A stretch of 18,160 bases of DNA from Bacillota bacterium (GTDB lineage: Bacteria; Bacillota; Clostridia; Christensenellales; UMGS416). Shown one piece after another: positions 14,415-18,160 of this stretch; position 1 is the first letter of the stretch; each line of letters opens with the position of its first letter. The notes under the pieces are model-generated. The model saw nothing but the letters and a program-made list of their open reading frames with translations, ran no database searches and was not told where the DNA came from. A program made the translations under genes and the position numbers. The DNA lies in assembly GCA_023410875.1 (NCBI GenBank), contig JAEYPH010000027.1, positions 1 through 18,160 on the forward strand, given 5' to 3'.

Positions 14415-15364
14415 GATGAAGCCTTCTCTCCCGTTTCGTTGAGTTTATAGGTCAGGAAACCCTCCAGGTTGTCGCGGTCGCTGACGGTGATCTGATCGAT
14501 GCCCATAAAGAGCAGAAATTCCAGCAGAATCACGACGCCGCCGATGATGATGTCCGCTCTCTCGGGCATCAGGCCGGGCAGCTGCTGGCGCTTTTCCAGC
14601 GGCAGCGATGCCAGCTTTTGCAGCGTCTTTTCCACGGCGGCGCGGGTCAGCACATGGCCCTGCACCCGGGAACTGTCGTATTTGGACAGCTTAAGGTCCA
14701 TGGCAGCCAGCGTGGTGATGGTGCCGCCGATGCCGGAAAAATTGCTCACGCCCATGCGCTGCGCCGCCTCGCGGGCGGCCGCGCCGTCGCGGGCGAACAC
14801 GCAGGCCGCCCATTGGCGCATGGCTTCCAGCGTCAGCGGGTCGGCGATGTCGCCCAGCGGATATTTCTCCAGCGCCCGTACCGCGCCTAGCTTCAGGCTG
14901 ACCGCATAGTTCACATCCAGGTCCTGCCCCAGGGCGATTTCCGCGCTGCCGCCGCCGATGTCCAGCGCGCCGCGGGGGCCCTTCTCCATGATGCCCACGA
15001 AGCCCAGCCGCGCCTCGGCCTCTTCGCTGAGCACCTCCACGGCCATGGAGGTCTCCTTGAACACCCGCTGCAGGAACTCGTCGCGGTTCTTGGCCTCGCG
15101 CACTGCCGCCGTGGCAAAGCAATACAGCGAATCCGCTCCGGCCTCCCGGGCCTTGTCCTTGAGGATGTTGATGGCCGCCAGCGTCCGATCCACCGCCACG
15201 GCGGAAAGCTTCCCCGTGCGGGCCAGGCCCTCATAGATGCGCGTGGTGACCAGCTCCTTGCGCAACGGCATCAGCGTGCCGTCGGCGGAAAGCTCGGCGA
15301 TCATCAGGCGCACCGAGTTGGAACCGATATCCATGGCGGCCAGCCGCCTGGCTTGGTTCTCCAT
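14411..15364 (-). CDS. ppx: Ppx/GppA family exopolyphosphatase / pppGpp phosphatase
   Basis: The 317-residue product has the actin-like ATPase fold of Ppx/GppA phosphatases, which remove terminal phosphates from polyphosphate or convert pppGpp to ppGpp. Phosphate-1 motif AMDIGSNSVRLMIAE (10-24, with D12), FATAAVREAKN, the acidic EVLSEEAEARLGF and phosphate-2 motif GALDIGGGSAEIAL are all intact. GIGGTITTLAAMDL and PGLMPERADIIIGG complete the core. It is a short form lacking the C-terminal HD domain of longer Ppx proteins, as is common in Clostridia. GGGAGTG lies upstream of the ATG. It follows divIC after 55 bases that contain a hairpin, and is coupled to the Dabb gene. Confidence 0.93.
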   Translation of the reverse strand: MENQARRLAAMDIGSNSVRLMIAELSADGTLMPLRKELVTTRIYEGLARTGKLSAVAVDRTLAAINILKDKAREAGADSLYCFATAAVREAKNRDEFLQRVFKETSMAVEVLSEEAEARLGFVGIMEKGPRGALDIGGGSAEIALGQDLDVNYAVSLKLGAVRALEKYPLGDIADPLTLEAMRQWAACVFARDGAAAREAAQRMGVSNFSGIGGTITTLAAMDLKLSKYDSSRVQGHVLTRAAVEKTLQKLASLPLEKRQQLPGLMPERADIIIGGVVILLEFLLFMGIDQITVSDRDNLEGFLTYKLNETGEKASS

Positions 15365-15376
15365 CCGTTTTCACTC

Positions 15377-15404
15377 CCAAAACGAAACGCCCTTTTTGGG
15401 CGTT
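15377..15404 (-). terminator. Terminator or attenuator between divIC and ppx
   Basis: On the minus strand AACGCCC (15398-15404) pairs with GGGCGTT (15386-15392) around AAAAA and is followed by TCGTTTTG. It may end most divIC transcripts or attenuate readthrough into ppx; no separate ppx promoter was recognised. Confidence 0.65.
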
Positions 15405-15419
15405 GCTAACGATGGATGG

Positions 15420-15701
15420 TCAGTTTTCTTCGGCGATCTTGATCTCGCCGGGCTTCACCCAGCCCAGCAGCTCGCGGGCCATGCGCTCCACGAAGCTGTC
15501 GGTCTTGGAGAAGGCGATGTCCTGTTCCAGGGCAGCGTTCTGCTTCTCCAACTGAGCCTCCTGGGCCTGCAGCTCGGTTTTCTGCGTGTTCAAATCCTTG
15601 AGCAGCAGCCACTGCCCCATAAAGAGGTATGCCATGTAGCCGGCCAGCAGCAGCCCAGCCAGCAGCAACGGAATCTTCCTTGCCCCGCCCTTCGCGCTCA
15701 T
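15420..15701 (-). CDS. divIC: DivIC/FtsB-like septum formation initiator protein
   Basis: This 93-residue bitopic membrane protein has a basic N-terminus, one transmembrane segment (about 11-32, IPLLLAGLLLAGYMAYLF), and an extracellular coiled coil (about 34-64, rich in Leu, Gln and Glu). The conserved tail FVERMARELLGWVKPGEI marks the DivIC/FtsB family. These proteins join FtsL and the DivIB/FtsQ complex at the division septum. The start at 15701 was chosen because AAGGAGGTCCCC precedes it; an upstream extension of 40 residues is not family-like. Being near spoIIE fits the divIC-spoIIE neighbourhood common in Firmicutes, but the S1-domain gene often found between them is missing. Confidence 0.9.
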   Translation of the reverse strand: MSAKGGARKIPLLLAGLLLAGYMAYLFMGQWLLLKDLNTQKTELQAQEAQLEKQNAALEQDIAFSKTDSFVERMARELLGWVKPGEIKIAEEN

Positions 15702-15732
15702 GGGGACCTCCTTGCAGGTCTTTTTCCAATCT

Positions 15733-15761
15733 ATGGTATCACAACCGATCTTATAGAACAA
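15733..15761 (-). promoter_or_regulatory. Possible promoter of divIC
   Basis: On the minus strand TTGTTC (15756-15761) and TACCAT (15733-15738) are 17 bases apart, and TGA before the -10 makes it an extended -10. Each hexamer matches the consensus at four of six positions. Confidence 0.4.
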
Positions 15762-15814
15762 GCCGCGGAACTCCGCTGAATATGACGTCATGCATACATT
15801 TTGTAAAATTTCTG

Positions 15815-15843
15815 TTGACACGAGCAGTTGTCGTACTTATACT
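15815..15843 (+). promoter_or_regulatory. Strong promoter of the TetR regulator gene
   Basis: A perfect TTGACA (15815-15820) is followed by TATACT (15838-15843) after 17 bases. The start would be near 15850, inside the operator. Confidence 0.8.
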
Positions 15844-15845
15844 GA

Positions 15846-15862
15846 ACATGTACGATACATGT
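15846..15862 (+). promoter_or_regulatory. Palindromic operator, likely for the TetR regulator
   Basis: ACATGTA-CGA-TACATGT is a perfect 7-bp inverted repeat of 17 bases, located just after the -10 and over the expected transcription start. ACATGTACG is also directly repeated at 15846-15854 and 15857-15865. The position suggests autorepression by the adjacent TetR protein. Confidence 0.7.
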
Positions 15863-15881
15863 ACGGAACGGAGCTGCGATA

Positions 15882-16439
15882 ATGTCGGAGAGCGAAGTCA
15901 GAGAAAGAATCATAAAGACCGTACAGGACCTGTTGGCCGAGGGCTGCCCGGTGGAGGACATCACCGTGCGCAAGATTGCCCAGAGGGCCGGCGTGGGCAT
16001 CGGCACGGTCAGCTACCACTTCCATTCCAAGGACAAGCTCGTGTATGAGGCCGTGGCCGCGCTGATGGTCGGCCTGACGGCATCGCTGGCCCCGGGAGAG
16101 GGGGAAGGCTCCGCTCTGGAGCGGCTCAGGAGGTTCTTCCACGAGACCGCGGAACTGGCCCTGCGCTACAGCGCCATCTTCCGGATACAGCTGGCCTATG
16201 AGGTTGTGCACGCGGACATGAGCATCTGCTACTACATCACGCCGCTGCTCAAAGAGCAGTTCGGCGCCGCCAAAAGCGATCTGCAGATCAAGCTGATGGC
16301 CCTGGAGCTCATCGCGGCCATGCAGGCCATCCTGCTCAAGATGGAGGCCTTTCAGCGCTACACCGGCGTGGACATCCGCCACGCGGGGCAACGGGAAGAG
16401 GCGCTGGACATTCTGCTGGAAAGTGTCATTTTAAAATAA
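15882..16439 (+). CDS. TetR/AcrR family transcriptional regulator
   Basis: The 185-residue protein has an N-terminal TetR helix-turn-helix at about 27-54, VRKIAQRAGVGIGTVSYHFH followed by SKDKLVYEAV, a close match to the family signature. The remaining 130 residues are the all-helical ligand and dimer domain, which contains two adjacent Cys/Tyr-rich turns such as ICYYITPLL. The ligand is not evident. The ATG follows ACGGAGCTGCGATA with GGAG about 10 bases upstream. It lies under a strong promoter with a palindromic operator and is followed 15 bases later by a small membrane protein gene, its likely regulated partner. Confidence 0.93.
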   Translation: MSESEVRERIIKTVQDLLAEGCPVEDITVRKIAQRAGVGIGTVSYHFHSKDKLVYEAVAALMVGLTASLAPGEGEGSALERLRRFFHETAELALRYSAIFRIQLAYEVVHADMSICYYITPLLKEQFGAAKSDLQIKLMALELIAAMQAILLKMEAFQRYTGVDIRHAGQREEALDILLESVILK

Positions 16440-16454
16440 CAAGGAGGGTTTCCC

Positions 16455-16649
16455 ATGAGAGCATTCCATGTCATCATGTCCATTGTATCCGCGCTGTTGG
16501 TAGGGTCCACGCTGATCTGCGGGTTCTGGATCCATACCAGCAAGAACGTTCCCGATATCGCCAGTTCCGTTAACTTCCACATGTGGCTGGGCGTGGCGGC
16601 AGGCATCTCGGTGCTCATCACGACCATCCTCACGCTGATACGCAAATAG
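16455..16649 (+). CDS. Small two-TM membrane protein
   Basis: The 64-residue protein has two hydrophobic helices, about 5-24 (HVIMSIVSALLVGSTLICGF) and 42-60 (WLGVAAGISVLITTILTLI), joined by the polar loop HTSKNVPDIASSVNFHM and ending RK. No family is recognised. A perfect AAGGAGGGTTTCCC ribosome site supports translation. It follows the TetR gene after 15 bases and shares its promoter and the terminator at 16694-16732, so it is probably controlled by that regulator. The three His residues could contact heme or metal, but that is speculation. The stop is TAG. Confidence 0.75.
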   Translation: MRAFHVIMSIVSALLVGSTLICGFWIHTSKNVPDIASSVNFHMWLGVAAGISVLITTILTLIRK

Positions 16650-16693
16650 CCTTTGCCGACGGCGCCGTTGCGCCGCTGTCACCCTGAGAGCAG

Positions 16694-16732
16694 CGGGCCG
16701 GCGAAACCCCAGCGGGTTTCGCCGGCCCGTTT
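16694..16732 (+). terminator. Strong terminator of the TetR operon
   Basis: A perfect 16-bp stem pairs 16694-16709 with 16714-16729 (core GGGCCGGCGAAACCC) around the loop CAGC, followed by TTT. Confidence 0.85.
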
Positions 16733-16734
16733 GA

Positions 16735-16763
16735 TTGCCATCGAGGGCTTCATCATGTAGAAT
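16735..16763 (+). promoter_or_regulatory. Promoter of the fba gene
   Basis: TTGCCA (16735-16740) and TAGAAT (16758-16763) are 17 bases apart, just after the previous terminator. The transcript leader would be about 75 bases. Confidence 0.6.
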
Positions 16764-16844
16764 AAACACGTTATATACATAAGCAGCTTTACTCACTCTT
16801 TTCCGGTTCCGCGGGCTGTGATAGAAAGGAAGGAAGGATCCCTC

Positions 16845-17774
16845 ATGCCGTTAGTCAATACCAAGGAAATGCTGGCCAAGGCCTATCAGGGCGGCTATGC
16901 CGTGGGCGCGTTCAACGTCAACAACATGGAGATCGTGCAGGGTATCACCGAGGCTGCGGCCGAGCTGCGCGCTCCGCTGATCCTGCAGGTGAGTGCCGGC
17001 GCGCGCAAATACGCCAAGAACTCCTACCTCGTAAAGCTCGTGGAGGCGGCTCTGATGGAGAACGACCTGCCCATCGCGCTGCACCTGGACCACGGCGCCG
17101 ATTTTGAGATCTGCAAGTCCTGCATCGACGGAGGCTTCACCTCGGTCATGATCGATGGTTCCCACCATCCCTTCGACGTCAACGTGGAGCTGACCCGCAG
17201 GGTCGTGGATTATGCCCACGAGCGCGGCGTTACCGTGGAAGGCGAGCTGGGCAAGCTGGCCGGCGTGGAGGACGATGTCAAGGTGAAGTCCGAGGACGCG
17301 CTGTACACCAACCCCGACGAGGTCGAGGAATTCGTGACCCGCACCGGCGTGGATTCGCTGGCCATCGCCATCGGCACCAGCCACGGCGCGTTCAAGTTCA
17401 CCAGCGCCCCCAAGCTGCGCTTTGACATCCTAGAGGAAGTAGCCCGCCGCCTGCCCGGTTTCCCGATCGTGCTGCACGGCGCGTCCTCCGTGCCCCAGGA
17501 GTATGTAGCCCAAATCAACCAGTACGGCGGCAGGATGGCCGGCGCCCAGGGCGTGCCCGAGGACATGCTGCGCCAGGCCGCCCGCATGGCCGTCTGTAAG
17601 ATTAACATCGATTCCGATATTCGTTTGGGCGTCACCGCGTCCATCCGCAAGTATCTAGCCGAGCACCCGGACCACTTCGATCCCCGGCAGTACCTGTCGC
17701 CGGCCCGCGACGCCGTGCGCGCCGTGGTTCACCACAAGATACTCGAAGTGCTCGGCTGCGACGGTAAGGCGTAG
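16845..17774 (+). CDS. fba: Class II fructose-1,6-bisphosphate aldolase
   Basis: The 309-residue product cleaves fructose 1,6-bisphosphate to dihydroxyacetone phosphate and glyceraldehyde 3-phosphate in glycolysis, using a zinc ion. GGYAVGAFNVNNMEIVQ opens the barrel. Catalytic D82 and zinc ligand H83 are in LHLDHGADFE, E134 is in VEGELGKLAG, H180 is in IGTSHGAFKF, and H211 is in LHGASSVP. The phosphate-binding NIDSD motif is present, followed by RLGVTASIRKYL. The order matches the class IIB form with its usual length. AAGGAAGGATCCCTC precedes the ATG at 16845. It seems monocistronic, with its own promoter and a row of hairpins after the TAG stop. Confidence 0.97.
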   Translation: MPLVNTKEMLAKAYQGGYAVGAFNVNNMEIVQGITEAAAELRAPLILQVSAGARKYAKNSYLVKLVEAALMENDLPIALHLDHGADFEICKSCIDGGFTSVMIDGSHHPFDVNVELTRRVVDYAHERGVTVEGELGKLAGVEDDVKVKSEDALYTNPDEVEEFVTRTGVDSLAIAIGTSHGAFKFTSAPKLRFDILEEVARRLPGFPIVLHGASSVPQEYVAQINQYGGRMAGAQGVPEDMLRQAARMAVCKINIDSDIRLGVTASIRKYLAEHPDHFDPRQYLSPARDAVRAVVHHKILEVLGCDGKA

Positions 17775-17783
17775 CCTTACCGT
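17761..17783 (+). terminator. Hairpin overlapping the fba stop codon
   Basis: ACGGTAAGGC (17761-17770) pairs perfectly with GCCTTACCGT (17774-17783) across GTA, with the TAG stop in the loop region. A second hairpin, 17792-17821, pairs ATGACGC with GCGTCAT around TTCG. Neither has a good T-run, so they may protect the 3' end. Confidence 0.45.
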
Positions 17784-17848
17784 CTTGCCTTTCGCGAATG
17801 ACGCTTCGGCGTCATCCGCGATTTGGACGGCTTGCATATAGTATTGTT

Positions 17849-17886
17849 AGCCCGCTGGCGATAACCGTCGCCAGCGGGCTTCTTTT
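17849..17886 (+). terminator. Main terminator after fba
   Basis: A perfect 13-bp stem pairs AGCCCGCTGGCGA (17849-17861) with TCGCCAGCGGGCT (17868-17880) around TAACCG, followed by TCTTTT. Confidence 0.9.
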
Positions 17887-18160
17887 CTGATCGTCTCAAG
17901 CTGAGTTTGTAGGAACGGGGCCGCTGCGGCGGGCTTCTTGTAAGCGGTACTTTCGGAGTATTGGTTTCCTCCGGCGGAGTAAATCCGCCGGAGGCAACAC
18001 TTGTTTATCGCTGAAACCTACATTTAAAGTTTTGGGCCGAAGGTTTGCTGTGAAAACCCGTAGCTGTGCTTGATTTACAGGTACAGCAAAGAAAGCCGCT
18101 TTTTCTTTGCGGCTAGCTTAAGGTCTATTCAGGTCTTAGCCTACAGCCGTGACGGTTGGC
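17887..18160. other. Gene-free, hairpin-rich end of the window
   Basis: No supported gene lies here. It holds a perfect 11-bp hairpin, CCTCCGGCGGA (17968-17978) with TCCGCCGGAGG (17984-17994), and two mutually exclusive hairpins at 18086-18114: GCAAAGAAA with TTTCTTTGC, and AGCCGC with GCGGCT. AAACCT (18014-18019) can pair with AGGTTT (18041-18046). It could be a leader of a gene beyond the window or a dispersed repeat; the sequence alone does not decide. Confidence 0.5.

Noticed and set aside
18011..18114. A known riboswitch at the right end
   Set aside because: I could match no named aptamer core; alternative stems alone are not enough, so it is left as an unassigned structured region.

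Overview
The window looks like a chromosomal segment of a high-GC, spore-forming member of the Firmicutes, class Clostridia. The evidence is a full-length spoIIE, strong AGGAGG-type ribosome binding sites, a Feo operon with the small Cys-rich FeoB partner, a TatD-linked radical SAM gene, and tRNA genes with encoded CCA. Most genes are visibly GC-rich; the NYN gene at 6919-7926 is clearly AT-richer. No phage, insertion sequence, rRNA or CRISPR array was seen. The genus cannot be fixed from the sequence alone.

Layout, left to right. (1) 1-850: the first ten codons of a gene leaving the window on the minus strand, then a nitroreductase with its own promoter. (2) 920-3670: a ferrous-iron uptake operon, feoA-feoB-FeoB-associated Cys-rich protein, driven by a good promoter flanked by two DtxR/IdeR-like boxes and closed by a hairpin. 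(3) 3702-4283: a single-domain HD-GYP phosphodiesterase gene broken by two in-frame amber codons. (4) 4372-6900: a tight three-gene operon of TatD hydrolase, TatD-linked radical SAM protein and a GH5 exo-glucanase-like enzyme without signal peptide. (5) 6919-7926: an AT-rich minus-strand gene for an NYN (PIN-like) nuclease fused to a C-terminal cold-shock-like domain. (6) 8001-10586: a minus-strand operon of an unrecognised zinc-ribbon protein, a P-loop kinase-like protein and the AzlC/AzlD branched-chain amino acid exporter. (7) 10729-11157: a Met-rich small protein, possibly a spore component. (8) 11235-15701: a sporulation and cell-division block on the minus strand: divIC-like gene, ppx/gppA, a Dabb-domain protein, tandem tRNA-fMet and tRNA-Met with their own promoter and terminator, then spoIIE. 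(9) 15815-16730: a TetR regulator with a strong promoter and palindromic operator, followed by a two-TM mini-protein and a strong terminator. (10) 16735-17886: class II fructose-bisphosphate aldolase with promoter and terminators. (11) 17887-18160: hairpin-rich sequence without a gene that I can support.

The most interesting points are the NYN-cold-shock fusion on an AT-rich island, the HD-GYP gene with two amber codons, the initiator tRNA with an extra base in its T stem, the paired iron boxes around the feo promoter, the tatD-radical SAM-GH5 operon, the Met-rich protein, and the 22-bp-spaced spoIIE promoter with a 21-bp-period repeat. All calls come from reading the sequence; no database search was run.
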